Of a DNA stretch of 64,000 nt, positions 8,766-16,962 are shown piece by piece. This DNA comes from Terriglobia bacterium (GTDB lineage Bacteria; Acidobacteriota; Terriglobia; Terriglobales; Acidobacteriaceae): assembly GCA_020073645.1 (NCBI GenBank), contig JAIQET010000013.1, forward strand, positions 1 to 64,000, in the 5' to 3' direction. Both the position numbers and the translations under genes were made by a program. The notes under the pieces are model-generated. The model worked only from the letters and a program-made list of their open reading frames with translations, was not told the origin of the DNA and did no database searches. How positions within the stretch are numbered: position 1 is the first letter of the stretch; the number at the start of each line of letters is the position of its first letter.

Positions 8766-10001
8766 CTACGTGTGGATGTAATGCTTAACTGCGGTCATTT
8801 GGTCGAGAATCAAGTTCGGAAATTTTCGTTGCAGGATGTTCATGACTGCGTTGGTCAATTCAACGACTTCGACTCGCGAGTCGATGGTGGCCATCCATAC
8901 GTCCGGGAAATACCGGGACAACATACCCAAGCAGTAGGCAATAACCAGCATCGATGCGGGTTCTGCCAGATAGGTTTCTGGCTGCGCGATAAAATACTTT
9001 CGTCCATAGAGATCCTCCACAATATCCGGGTAGTAGCCTAGGGTCTGCTGCTCGCCCGCTTTCGCTTCCACCCTGAGCTCAAGGTAGAGGTTACTCGGAA
9101 ATTGATCGACCAGTCGTATTCCTGGGTTCTTGTCACAGAGAGATAAGAGGTTTTTCTTCTCCGAATCCAACAAACGGTTGATGCGGAAGCTGTGGATCTC
9201 GACGACCTTCTCCAGTGGTCGGTTGGCAGTAGGAGCGCTATCATTCGTTGCGCTGATTGGTACAGAGGCATAGTGGTTCACAATGTGACGGCTTGCCTCG
9301 CCGGGGTGGACGGTGGGTCGGAAGCCTAGCTCAGTCAAGCTGCCGTAAAGGTCCGGCAGAGATCTAAGCAACTCCCAACAACTAAACGGCTGATCGGCGA
9401 TCTTCTGAAGGGGTTGCAGGTCGGCACAAGGAAAGGGAAAATCACGTTCTACGTATGTGGGCCTCCCGTGGTCGTGGATTTCGGCATGAACAATGCACGC
9501 AGACGGCTGAAGGCATTCATAGACCAAGGGAAAATGCCCAGCCGGAGTGCCACCAGAACTTTTGTAGCATCGGCATTGAATAGCGGAGAAAAAATCTTGC
9601 ACTGTCTTGGCCCTGACCGCGGTCTCAGCCAAGCCCTTGTCTAGGTCCAAGCCGTGGTGATTGTGTTTGCCGGACCTACGGGCGGCGTCTAGAGAGAATG
9701 TTCCATCCCGCTTCATGAGCACTAGTGCTGCGGAAAGGGCAACACTCCCGTAGTAGAGCAGCAGAGGCCGCGTCGCAAGGTCGACCTGCTCTGATGCCAG
9801 GAAATACTGCTCAGCTTGTCGGACACAGTAGCCAATCTGGCGAGCTTGCTTCTTTAGATTTGCCTCGTGCTTGCCCTTCGGGACATTGTGAATTGATCTT
9901 AGTCGCTCAATCGTGCGCTCGACGCTCAAGAACAAACGAAGATACTTCCACACCTCACGGGAGGGATCATGGGACACTACTTCTCTCACTTCGCTTATCA
10001 T
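8766..10001 (-). CDS. YaaC-like protein
   Basis: This 411-residue protein matches the pattern of the YaaC-like family. A helix with PLLLYYGSVALSAALV follows a QAEQYF segment, and near the C-terminus comes AYCLGMLSRYFPDVW. The family is of unknown function and is found singly in firmicutes and scattered in other phyla. Its base composition is visibly less GC-rich than its neighbours, and it stands between unrelated genes, so acquisition by transfer is plausible. No partner gene is adjacent. The identification comes from remembered family motifs and is not verified. Confidence 0.6.
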   Translation of the reverse strand: MISEVREVVSHDPSREVWKYLRLFLSVERTIERLRSIHNVPKGKHEANLKKQARQIGYCVRQAEQYFLASEQVDLATRPLLLYYGSVALSAALVLMKRDGTFSLDAARRSGKHNHHGLDLDKGLAETAVRAKTVQDFFSAIQCRCYKSSGGTPAGHFPLVYECLQPSACIVHAEIHDHGRPTYVERDFPFPCADLQPLQKIADQPFSCWELLRSLPDLYGSLTELGFRPTVHPGEASRHIVNHYASVPISATNDSAPTANRPLEKVVEIHSFRINRLLDSEKKNLLSLCDKNPGIRLVDQFPSNLYLELRVEAKAGEQQTLGYYPDIVEDLYGRKYFIAQPETYLAEPASMLVIAYCLGMLSRYFPDVWMATIDSRVEVVELTNAVMNILQRKFPNLILDQMTAVKHYIHT

Positions 10002-10076
10002 CCGCCTAGACCCTAACTCGAAATCCCGCAGCTAGCCTGAGCACTATTAGTCTACGTCAGAAGGGGGAAGGTGGGA

Positions 10077-11657
10077 CTAGCGAAGCGCGTCTGCCAGCTT
10101 GCCGCTCGCGATTACCTCCGCGATGCGCGCGAAGTCCTGGTACATCACGCGATCCTTGTCCATGGTCGGACACACCGCGCGGATCGCGGCGTGGGCCTGT
10201 TGCAAGTGCTTGGAGGTCTTGAGCGGGGCGAGGAAATCCAGGGCTTGGGCGGCGGCCATGGCTTCAATCGCCATCGCATTGCGGGTGTTTTCGACGATCC
10301 GCTTCAGCTTCAGCGATGCCCCCATTCCCATGGAGACAAAATCTTCCTTGTTGCCGGAGGTGGTGATCGAATCCACCGACGCGGGATGCGCTAGCACCTT
10401 GTTCTCGCTGACCAGCGCAGCGGCCGTGACCTGCGGCATCATGAAGCCGGAATTGAGACCGGCGCCGGGAGCGAGAAACGGCGGCAGGCCTTCGCTCAAG
10501 GTGGGGTTCACGAGTCGCTCCAGGCGGCGCTCCGAGATTCCGGCCAGGGCGCTGAGGGCGATGGCAAGAAAGTCCAGAACGAAAGCCACCGGCTCGCCGT
10601 GGAAATTCCCTCCGGAAAGGATGTCCCCGTCGCTTTCAACGGAGCTTCGCTCCTCGGGACGGGCGGGGGCGCCCGTCCCCACACGGGCCTTGCCGCTGGC
10701 AGGGAACACCAGCGGGTTATCCACCGCGGAGTTGGTCTCGGTTTCCATCACCTCGCGGCAATGGGTCAGGGTGTCGCGCACCGCACCGTGGACTTGCGGC
10801 ATGCAGCGCAGGGAATATGCGTCCTGCACGCGGTCACAATTGCGATGCGACTCGCGAATCTGGCTGCCTTCGAGCAGTTTGCGCAGGTTCTCGGCGGTCT
10901 TCAATTGACCCGCGTGTGGACGTGCCCGGTGAATACGAGCGTCGAAGGCGACGTCGGTGCCCTTCAGAGCATCAAGGGTCATGGCGCCGATCACGTCCGC
11001 GGAATCCACCAGCGTCTCCGCGGCGAGCAGTGCCAGGATTCCGACGCCCAGCATGCCTTGCGTGCCGTTGATCAGCGAGACGGCTTCTTTGGCCTCGAGC
11101 ACCAGCGGTTTGACTTGCGCCCGCTTCAGCGCTTCGCCGCTGGAGATGCGCGCGCCCTGGTCGTCCAGGCACTCGCCTTCGCCGATCAGCGCCAGCGCCA
11201 GATGTGCCAGCGGAGCCAGATCGCCGCTGGCCCCTACGCTGCCCTGCGACGGCACCATGGGTGTGACCCCGCGATTGAGCATCTCGCACAAGGTGTCGAT
11301 GATCGCGGCCCGGACGCCGGAGTAGCCCTTGGAAAGGGAGTTAGCGCGCAGCAGCATCATGGCGCGGGTTTCGGCGATGGAAAGCGGCTCGCCCACACCC
11401 ACGGCGTGCGAGCGCACCAGGTTGATCTGCATTTCGCGGATCTGCTCGCCGCCGATGCGGACATCGCTCAGCTTGCCAACGCCGGTGGTGATGGCGTAGG
11501 AAACCTTGTTGTTGGCGACCAGGGCGTTCACCACCGCGCGAGCCCGGTCCACGGCCGCACGAGCGTCGGGATCGAGCAGCACCGGACGGCGTTCGACGGC
11601 TACTTCGCGCACCGCTTCGAGCGTCAGATCGTTGCCGTTGATGTGGAGAGCTTTCAT
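10077..11657 (-). CDS. hutH: histidine ammonia-lyase
   Basis: This 526-residue enzyme deaminates histidine to urocanate. The autocatalytic MIO cofactor triad Ala-Ser-Gly is at 143-145 within GSVGASGDLAPLAH. Other family segments are TGVGKLSD, SLINGTQ, NPLVF and SGGNFHGEP. The family usual is about 505-510 residues; the excess is an extra segment between NPLVF and SGGNFH. Its core (about 326-339, GTGAPARPEERSS) is encoded by a family C palindromic repeat. No other hut gene is nearby. A heptad repeat separates it from the upstream thioesterase gene. Confidence 0.93.
   Translation of the reverse strand: MKALHINGNDLTLEAVREVAVERRPVLLDPDARAAVDRARAVVNALVANNKVSYAITTGVGKLSDVRIGGEQIREMQINLVRSHAVGVGEPLSIAETRAMMLLRANSLSKGYSGVRAAIIDTLCEMLNRGVTPMVPSQGSVGASGDLAPLAHLALALIGEGECLDDQGARISSGEALKRAQVKPLVLEAKEAVSLINGTQGMLGVGILALLAAETLVDSADVIGAMTLDALKGTDVAFDARIHRARPHAGQLKTAENLRKLLEGSQIRESHRNCDRVQDAYSLRCMPQVHGAVRDTLTHCREVMETETNSAVDNPLVFPASGKARVGTGAPARPEERSSVESDGDILSGGNFHGEPVAFVLDFLAIALSALAGISERRLERLVNPTLSEGLPPFLAPGAGLNSGFMMPQVTAAALVSENKVLAHPASVDSITTSGNKEDFVSMGMGASLKLKRIVENTRNAMAIEAMAAAQALDFLAPLKTSKHLQQAHAAIRAVCPTMDKDRVMYQDFARIAEVIASGKLADALR
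10641..10687. repeat. palindromic repeat family C, copy C1, inside hutH
   Basis: The sequence matches intergenic copies at 23671 and 31441: a GAGCTTCGCTC arm, then GGGACGGGCG paired with CGCCCGTCCC, then CACA. Here it is in frame and translated within histidine ammonia-lyase. Confidence 0.8.
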
Positions 11658-11746
11658 GAGTTAGGTCTCAGGTCTCAGGTGATAGGTCCCAGGTTGTAGG
11701 TCGAGGTTCACTGACACCTGGAACCTCACACCTGAGACCCGAGACC
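11658..11746. repeat. mirrored heptad-word palindrome, H1
   Basis: Six consecutive 7-base units of the form NNAGGTY run from 11661 to 11702. After a short loop, about four units of the complementary word (NNNNACC) run to 11746. The two arms pair with very few mismatches. The element fills the whole gap between the thioesterase stop and the hutH start. Confidence 0.85.
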
Positions 11747-12190
11747 TTATTTTCCTGCCGCTGCCCGGAACGCCGTCAGGTACTTCTGCGGCATCGGGGT
11801 GATCTTCATTTCCCGATCGATCACGATGTGCGTGGTCTCGCCCTCGGCCAGCAGCGTGCCGTCTGCGGCCCGCAACAGTTCGTAACCGAAATGAATCAGG
11901 GACTCGCGAATATTCTTCAGGTGCGTGCGCACGATGATCTCTTCGTCGTAACGCGCCGGCGCCTTGTACCGGCAGCGCGCGTCCACCACCGCTATGTGGC
12001 AGCCGTCCGCGCGTTCCATCTCTTTGTACGTGAACCCCAGCTGGCGCAGCAATTCTACGCGCCCGACTTCAAACCAGATGAAATGATTGGAATGATAGAC
12101 GATGCCCATCTGATCGGTCTCGGCGTAGCGCACGCGCAGGCGGGTTTCGCAGACCACGGGATGTCCGTTGCCGGTCACTTTCCGCTCCAT
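11747..12190 (-). CDS. YbgC/4-hydroxybenzoyl-CoA-type acyl-CoA thioesterase
   Basis: This 147-residue hot-dog-fold thioesterase has the family active-site segment VRYAETDQMGIVYHSNHFIW, containing the catalytic Asp/Tyr region. I chose the ATG at 12190, which overlaps the end of the upstream hydratase gene by 16 bases and gives the expected length (about 130-150); longer frames only read back through the hydratase gene. The overlap suggests translational coupling. It would hydrolyse acyl-CoA thioesters, fitting the branched-chain acyl-CoA cluster. Its stop codon coincides with the end of the H1 repeat arm. Confidence 0.88.
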   Translation of the reverse strand: MERKVTGNGHPVVCETRLRVRYAETDQMGIVYHSNHFIWFEVGRVELLRQLGFTYKEMERADGCHIAVVDARCRYKAPARYDEEIIVRTHLKNIRESLIHFGYELLRAADGTLLAEGETTHIVIDREMKITPMPQKYLTAFRAAAGK

Positions 12191-12957
12191 TGCGGCTTGC
12201 GTTTTTCGAGGAATGACGAGATGCCCTCCCGGAAATCGGCCGTGGTGCGGATGTGGGCGTTGTCTTCGATTGCCGTGGCGATCTGCTGGTCGAGCTGGCC
12301 GGCGATGAAGCTGTTGATCAGCTTCTTGGTGGCGCGTACCGAGGACGGGCTGTTCTCCAGGATCTGAGCAGCCAAATCGCGCGCGCGTGGCAGCAGGCGC
12401 TCCGGTGCGACGACCTCGTTGACTAGGCCGTAGCGATGGGCCTCGGTGGCATCGAACAGGCGTCCGGTGAGGAGCAGGTCGCGGGCAATCTTGTGGCCCA
12501 CCTGCCAGACCAGGATGGAAGAGACGATTGCCGGAACGAATCCGATGCGAACCTCGGTGTAGCCGAACTTGGCTTCGGGCACGGCGAGGGTGAAGTCGCA
12601 CATCGTCGCCAGGCCGGTGCCGCCGGCGATAGCAGCGCCGTTCACTGCGGCAATGGTGGCCCGGGGAAATTCATAAAGCCGGCGGAAGATGCGCGCCACG
12701 CGAGCGGAATCTTTCACATTCTCATCGTGGGTCTTGCCCAACAGCGACTTCAATTCGTCCAAATCCAGACCGGCGCAAAAGGCCTTGCCGGCCCCGGTGA
12801 GGATGACAACCTGCGCGGGAGAGCGCTCGATCTCGTCCAGAGCAGCCAGAAGTTCCTCCAGCAACTGAAAGCTGATGGCGTTGCGCTTGTCGGGGCGATT
12901 GAGAGTGATGGTGGCGATGCCGGCGTCAAAGGCGAGTTGGAGAGTTTGGTAGGTCAT
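12175..12957 (-). CDS. enoyl-CoA hydratase, probable methylglutaconyl-CoA hydratase
   Basis: This 260-residue crotonase-fold protein has TLNRPDKRNAIS near the start and the oxyanion-hole segments FCAGLDLDEL and NGAAIAGGTGLATMCDF. It lies between the thioesterase and HMG-CoA lyase genes, with a carboxylase beta subunit beyond. From this I infer the methylglutaconyl-CoA hydratase step of leucine breakdown (LiuC type). The start ATG at 12957 follows an AGGG. The frame is open upstream without a stop into a GIY-YIG nuclease domain, so a longer fused product is possible in principle. Confidence 0.85.
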   Translation of the reverse strand: MTYQTLQLAFDAGIATITLNRPDKRNAISFQLLEELLAALDEIERSPAQVVILTGAGKAFCAGLDLDELKSLLGKTHDENVKDSARVARIFRRLYEFPRATIAAVNGAAIAGGTGLATMCDFTLAVPEAKFGYTEVRIGFVPAIVSSILVWQVGHKIARDLLLTGRLFDATEAHRYGLVNEVVAPERLLPRARDLAAQILENSPSSVRATKKLINSFIAGQLDQQIATAIEDNAHIRTTADFREGISSFLEKRKPQWSGK

Positions 12958-13338
12958 CTTGACCCTATTAACATGCTTGTCATCCTGAGCGCAGCGAAGG
13001 ATCGGCTTTCCTTCGGTGCTTGCCGGGATGAGGGGCGTGAGTGGCTTGATCTCGCCATACCAGTCTTCACTCAAATCCTCCCAGGTGGAGTTCAGCGACT
13101 CGATTAAAGCAACTTTTTTCCCTCGCAGCCATCCCTTGATGGTCTTCTCCCGGGCAATGGCATTGCCCACATACTGGAAGGTCTCAAAGTATACAAGGCG
13201 GTGCACTCGATAGTCGCTTGTGAAGCCGGGGAGTTTGTCGTGCTTGTGCTCCCACACCCGACGATGAATGTTGTTGGTGACTCCGGTGTACAACACCCGC
13301 GACTTGCTCGCCATGATGTAAACGTAGAAGTGGCGCAT
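12958..13338 (-). CDS. GIY-YIG nuclease-domain protein, stop codon lost
   Basis: A small GIY-YIG domain of the YhbQ/UPF0213 kind starts at the ATG at 13338. FYVYIMASKSRVLYTGVT provides the paired YIM/YTG motif, NNIHRRVWEHK the next segment, and REKTIKGWLRGKK the conserved C-terminal part. Related proteins end about 95 residues in, after the WEDLSEDW segment. Here no stop occurs: the frame runs through repeat copy A2 (read as ILRCAQDD) and joins the hydratase frame. The domain is flanked by inverted family A repeats (A2 and A3). Whether a 387-residue fusion is made is unknown. Confidence 0.75.
12977..13002. repeat. palindromic repeat family A, copy A2
   Basis: The sequence GTCATCCTGAGCGCAGCGAA and following bases is a typical family A copy. 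Its orientation is opposite to A3 on the other side of the GIY-YIG gene. Confidence 0.8.
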
Positions 13339-13345
13339 GCCGAAG

Positions 13346-13380
13346 CAGACCCTTCCCCTTCACTTCGTTCAGGGTCAGGA
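13346..13380. repeat. palindromic repeat family A, copy A3
   Basis: This variant copy (CTTCACTTCGTTCAGGGTCA) lies 8 bases upstream of the GIY-YIG start, inverted relative to A2. About 14 of 17 core positions agree with A2. Confidence 0.65.
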
Positions 13381-13494
13381 CGAAAACTCCTATAGGAGAG
13401 CCGAGATTCATGAGAATGTCTGTGCCAGTCGTCACAACAAGGGCTTGTGGATTGTGGTGTTCCCCCAGCGGTTAGCCGGTTCAATGGAAAGCAG

Positions 13495-13520
13495 GTCCTT
13501 CGCTTCGCTCAGGATGACAA
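13495..13520. repeat. palindromic repeat family A, copy A4
   Basis: The sequence CCTTCGCTTCGCTCAGGATG followed by ACA is a canonical copy, 18 bases beyond the HMG-CoA lyase stop. The stretch 13381-13494 shows no coding signal. Confidence 0.75.
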
Positions 13521-13537
13521 TTCAGCGGCAGAGGACA

Positions 13538-14416
13538 CTAATCGGCGGCCGACGAATTCGTATACCGTAGTCCAAGCTCCGTCGTCACTCGCAGCAGTGT
13601 ATCCAGCGGCTTCAGCGGCGGCAATGCTGCGCCCCGCTGCTGCAAGGCTTCAATCACTTTCTCCGTCGGGATGTTTCCCACCAGCGCGTCCTGCGCGAAT
13701 GGGCACCCGCCCAATCCACCCAGCGCGGAATCAAAGCGGCGGCAGCCGGCGTCGTAGGCCGCCAGAATCTTATCAACTGCCTGATCGGGACGGCTGTGCA
13801 GGTGGACTCCGATGTCGATGTAGTCGTACTTGCCCAGCACCCCGGAAACCAGATCACCGATCTGACTGGGCCCGGCCAGCCCAACGGTGTCGGCCAGCGA
13901 AATCATCTTGATGCCGGACGACTCCAGCAGATCGACGGCGTCCACCACCTCGCCGACGTTCCAAGGATCGCCGTAGGGGTTGCCGAAGGCCATGGAAATG
14001 TAGACCACTACATTCAATCCCGCCTCGTCGGCTTTCTTCTCGATCTTCTCCAGCTCCTCGATGGCTTCTTCCAGCGTCTGATGCTGGTTGTTACGCAGGA
14101 AGGTCGGCGAAACCGAGTAGGGGAAGCCCAGGGTGCGCACGGCGCTGGTGTTGATAGCTCGTTGCGCGCCTTTTTCGTTGACCACGATGCCGATGACCTC
14201 TACGTCATCAGGCGGATCGAGTTCCTTCAGCACGTCTTCCGAGTCCGCCATCTGCGGCACGGCTTTGGGCGAGACAAACGACACCGCGTCGATGTTCTTG
14301 AATCCCGCGCTGATCAAGGCTTTCAGGTAGTCCGCCTTGATGTAGGTAGGGACCTGCCCCTTGAGGCCTTGCCAGGCATCGCGGGGACACTCGATCAGTT
14401 TGACGGAATCAGGCAT
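13538..14416 (-). CDS. mvaB: hydroxymethylglutaryl-CoA lyase
   Basis: This 292-residue TIM-barrel lyase of the HMGL-like family cleaves HMG-CoA to acetoacetate and acetyl-CoA, the last step of leucine degradation. Visible hallmarks are the N-terminal ECPRDAWQGL (the family more often has PRDGLQ), the metal-binding HLH in IGVHLHSRPDQ, and the GLGGCPFA loop with the catalytic cysteine. I chose the ATG at 14416; the upstream in-frame extension is repeat-derived. The carboxylase beta subunit lies just upstream, and heptad element H2 fills the gap. Confidence 0.9.
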   Translation of the reverse strand: MPDSVKLIECPRDAWQGLKGQVPTYIKADYLKALISAGFKNIDAVSFVSPKAVPQMADSEDVLKELDPPDDVEVIGIVVNEKGAQRAINTSAVRTLGFPYSVSPTFLRNNQHQTLEEAIEELEKIEKKADEAGLNVVVYISMAFGNPYGDPWNVGEVVDAVDLLESSGIKMISLADTVGLAGPSQIGDLVSGVLGKYDYIDIGVHLHSRPDQAVDKILAAYDAGCRRFDSALGGLGGCPFAQDALVGNIPTEKVIEALQQRGAALPPLKPLDTLLRVTTELGLRYTNSSAAD

Positions 14417-14429
14417 ATCGACGTGCAAT

Positions 14430-14503
14430 TTTAGATTGCAGATTTCAGATCTCAGATTTTCTGACGAGCCCAATTCTGCAATCTGAAATCTTCAATCTGA
14501 AAT
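14430..14503. repeat. mirrored heptad-word palindrome, H2
   Basis: Three units ending in CAGA (TTGCAGA, TTTCAGA, TCTCAGA, 14436-14456) are followed by an 18-base loop. Four complementary units (TCTGCAA, TCTGAAA, TCTTCAA, TCTGAAA) run from 14475 to 14502. TTGCAGA/TCTGCAA and TTTCAGA/TCTGAAA are exact reverse complements. It fills the gap between carboxylase and lyase genes. Confidence 0.85.
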
Positions 14504-14509
14504 CCATTC

Positions 14510-16210
14510 CTAGGTTTGCAGCACTCCTACCTTAAACTCCGCCACATCCGGGTTCAGCGCTGCCGCTTCGAGCGCCTGCGTGATGGCCTCGCGGGTCTCG
14601 ATGGGATCAATGATCTTGTCAATCCACAGTCGCGCCGCTCCATATCGCGGGTCAGTCTGCTCGTCGTAGGTGCGCTTCACCGACTCGTAGAGTTCTTTCT
14701 TTTCTTCGTCGCTCAGTTTCTTGCCGCTGCGTTCCAGTTGCTTGATCTTGATTTCGACCAGCGTTCCCGCCGCCGAGTCTCCACTCATTACGGCATAGCG
14801 GGCGGTGGGCCAGGCGAACATGAAGCGCGGATCGTAGGCCTTGCCGCACATGGCGTAGTGTCCGGCGCCGAACGAGCCACCCACGATCACCGTAATCTTG
14901 GGCACAACCGAGTTCGACACCGCATTCACCATCTTGGCTCCCGCCTTGATGATGCCGCTCCATTCGGCGTCGCGTCCCACCATGAATCCGTTCACATCGT
15001 GGAAAAAGATCAGCGGGATCAGGTTCTGGTTGCAGTCCATGATGAAGCGGGCGGCTTTTTCGGCGGACTCGGTATAGATCACACCGCCGAACTCGATGCG
15101 CTTGTGGCCTTCGTGGTCGGTTTGATGGGCGTGCAGTTTCTGGTTGGCAACGATGCCCACGGCGAAGCCACCGATCCGGGCGTAGCCGCAGAGCACGGTC
15201 TTGCCGTATTCGGCCTTGTACTCGTCGAAGCGGCTGCCATCCACAATGCGCGCCAGAATTTCTTTCATGTCGTATGGACGGCCGGGCGATGAATCGTAGA
15301 TGCCGTAGATCTCTTCGGCTGCCAGCGTGGGATTTTCCGGTTTCTTGCGGTCCCATGGAGACTGCCGGCGGTAGCCCCATTTCTCGACCATGGAGCGAAT
15401 GCGCGCGATGCAGGCTTCGTCGTTGGGTTCGTGGAAGTCGATGGTGCCGCTGATGGCGGAATGCATGGTTGCGCCGCCCAGTTCCTCGGCAGAAACCTTC
15501 TGCCCAATCGCTGCCTGTACCAGCGCTGGTCCGGCGAGAAACAGGCCGCTGCCGTCGGTCATGAGCACGTTGTCGCACATGACTGGCAGGTAGCCGCCGC
15601 CAGCCACGCACATGCCCATGATGGCGGCGATCTGGGAAATGCCCATGGCCGACATCACAGCGTTGTTGCGGAAGACGCGCCCGAAATCGTCGGTGTCGGG
15701 GAAGACATCTTCCTGCAGTGGCAGGAACACGCCCGCCGAGTCCACCAGGTAAATGGTGGGGATGCGGTTCTCGATGGCGATGTTCTGGGCGCGGATGACC
15801 TTCTTCGAGGTCATGGGGAAAAACGCGCCCGCCTTCACCGTGGCGTCGTTGGCGATGATCATCACCAGCCGGGTGTGAATGCGTGCCAGCCCGGTAATGA
15901 CACCGGCCGCGGGCGCACCGCCCCATTCCTCGTACATGCCGTAGGCAGCGTAGCTCCCCAGTTCGAAGAAGCTTCCGGGATCGGCCAGCAGGTTGATGCG
16001 CTCGCGTGCCGTCAGCCGCCCCTGCGCGTGCTGCCTCTCGATGGCCTTGGGCCCGCCACCCTCGCGGATTTTTTCTTCTTCGTTATGGATTTGCGACACC
16101 AGGTCAGCCATGAAGCGCATGTTGGCTTCAAAGCGGGCGGAAGTTGCGTCTACACGCGAGGTGAGAACGTTCGACGCTGGAAGCGTGCTGGATTCGGTAC
16201 GGTCGGCCAT
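14510..16210 (-). CDS. acyl-CoA carboxylase beta (carboxyltransferase) subunit, probably methylcrotonyl-CoA
   Basis: This 566-residue biotin-dependent carboxyltransferase has two crotonase-like lobes. Family segments include GRLTARERINLL, GGGYLPVMCD, and the glycine-rich GGSFGAGHYAMCGKAYDP near the C-terminal lobe. Its neighbours, an enoyl-CoA hydratase and HMG-CoA lyase, point to methylcrotonyl-CoA as substrate. A propionyl-CoA role is also possible given the methylmalonyl-CoA mutase genes nearby. The biotin-carboxylase alpha chain is not in the window. It is the upstream member of the lyase-hydratase-thioesterase run. Confidence 0.88.
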   Translation of the reverse strand: MADRTESSTLPASNVLTSRVDATSARFEANMRFMADLVSQIHNEEEKIREGGGPKAIERQHAQGRLTARERINLLADPGSFFELGSYAAYGMYEEWGGAPAAGVITGLARIHTRLVMIIANDATVKAGAFFPMTSKKVIRAQNIAIENRIPTIYLVDSAGVFLPLQEDVFPDTDDFGRVFRNNAVMSAMGISQIAAIMGMCVAGGGYLPVMCDNVLMTDGSGLFLAGPALVQAAIGQKVSAEELGGATMHSAISGTIDFHEPNDEACIARIRSMVEKWGYRRQSPWDRKKPENPTLAAEEIYGIYDSSPGRPYDMKEILARIVDGSRFDEYKAEYGKTVLCGYARIGGFAVGIVANQKLHAHQTDHEGHKRIEFGGVIYTESAEKAARFIMDCNQNLIPLIFFHDVNGFMVGRDAEWSGIIKAGAKMVNAVSNSVVPKITVIVGGSFGAGHYAMCGKAYDPRFMFAWPTARYAVMSGDSAAGTLVEIKIKQLERSGKKLSDEEKKELYESVKRTYDEQTDPRYGAARLWIDKIIDPIETREAITQALEAAALNPDVAEFKVGVLQT

Positions 16211-16275
16211 AGGCGGTGGGCCCGAAACTATTTACGGTATATCAGCGGAGCGGGAGAGGGCAAACCGGGATGTTT

Positions 16276-16305
16276 CGCCACAGGGACACAGAGGCGCGGA
16301 GAAAG
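16276..16305. repeat. octad word array, copy D2
   Basis: Three 8-base units (CACAGGGA, CACAGAGG, CGCGGAGA) abut the stop codon of the enoyl-CoA hydratase gene at 16306. Confidence 0.6.
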
Positions 16306-16947
16306 TCACAAATCTGAAGGCAGAACCAAGTCACTTCCGGATGCCCGATTCAGGAGGCGACGCACCGCCTCGGCTACCGGATCTTCCACCACTGCGTCCA
16401 CCAGCCCGATCCGAAGCGCCTCAGCAGCGTGGAGCTTCTCCGCGGCCACCAACATCTCCAGCGCCTTCGCTTTCCCCACCAGTCGGGGCAGACGCTGGGT
16501 TCCGCCCCAGCCCGTGATCAGGCCCAAGGCGGCGCCGCGATGTCCAAAGATGGCATGTGGCGAGGCAATCCGCCGATGGCACGCCAGGGCCAGGTCCAGT
16601 CCTCCCCCCATGCAATAGCCGTGAATCGCCGCGTAGACGGGCGCAGGATATCGTTCTACGACATTCATAAACTCCTGCCCCATGCTTGCAAAGGCCGGGG
16701 CTTCCGGACCGCCCAGTTGAGATATCTCGTTCAAGTCCGCGCCCGCCGAAAAAGCTGGGTCTCCCGAGATCACCAGTGGCAGAACAAGGTCGTTTCCGGA
16801 CGCCAGGTTTCGGATTTCTTCGGTTAGGGCGTTGATTTTCTTGCGAGTCAACCGGTTGGTTCCGTCGGGCGAGACGAGGGTGAGGAAGAAAATTCCACCA
16901 TCATGTCCAAGGGTGAAGTCGGGATGATTTTCGTGCGACTCTGCCAT
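16306..16947 (-). CDS. enoyl-CoA hydratase/isomerase family protein
   Basis: This 213-residue crotonase-superfamily protein is shorter than the usual 250-260. Oxyanion-hole segments FSAGADLNEI and HGYCMGGGLDLALACHRR are present, followed by GLITGWGGTQRLPRLVG with a Trp-Gly-Gly-Thr loop typical of hydratases. The C-terminal helical region is truncated and ends in repeat-adjacent sequence. It lies in the acyl-CoA cluster on the same strand. The substrate cannot be assigned. Confidence 0.82.
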   Translation of the reverse strand: MAESHENHPDFTLGHDGGIFFLTLVSPDGTNRLTRKKINALTEEIRNLASGNDLVLPLVISGDPAFSAGADLNEISQLGGPEAPAFASMGQEFMNVVERYPAPVYAAIHGYCMGGGLDLALACHRRIASPHAIFGHRGAALGLITGWGGTQRLPRLVGKAKALEMLVAAEKLHAAEALRIGLVDAVVEDPVAEAVRRLLNRASGSDLVLPSDL

Positions 16948-16962
16948 CGGGAAAGTCTGCGC

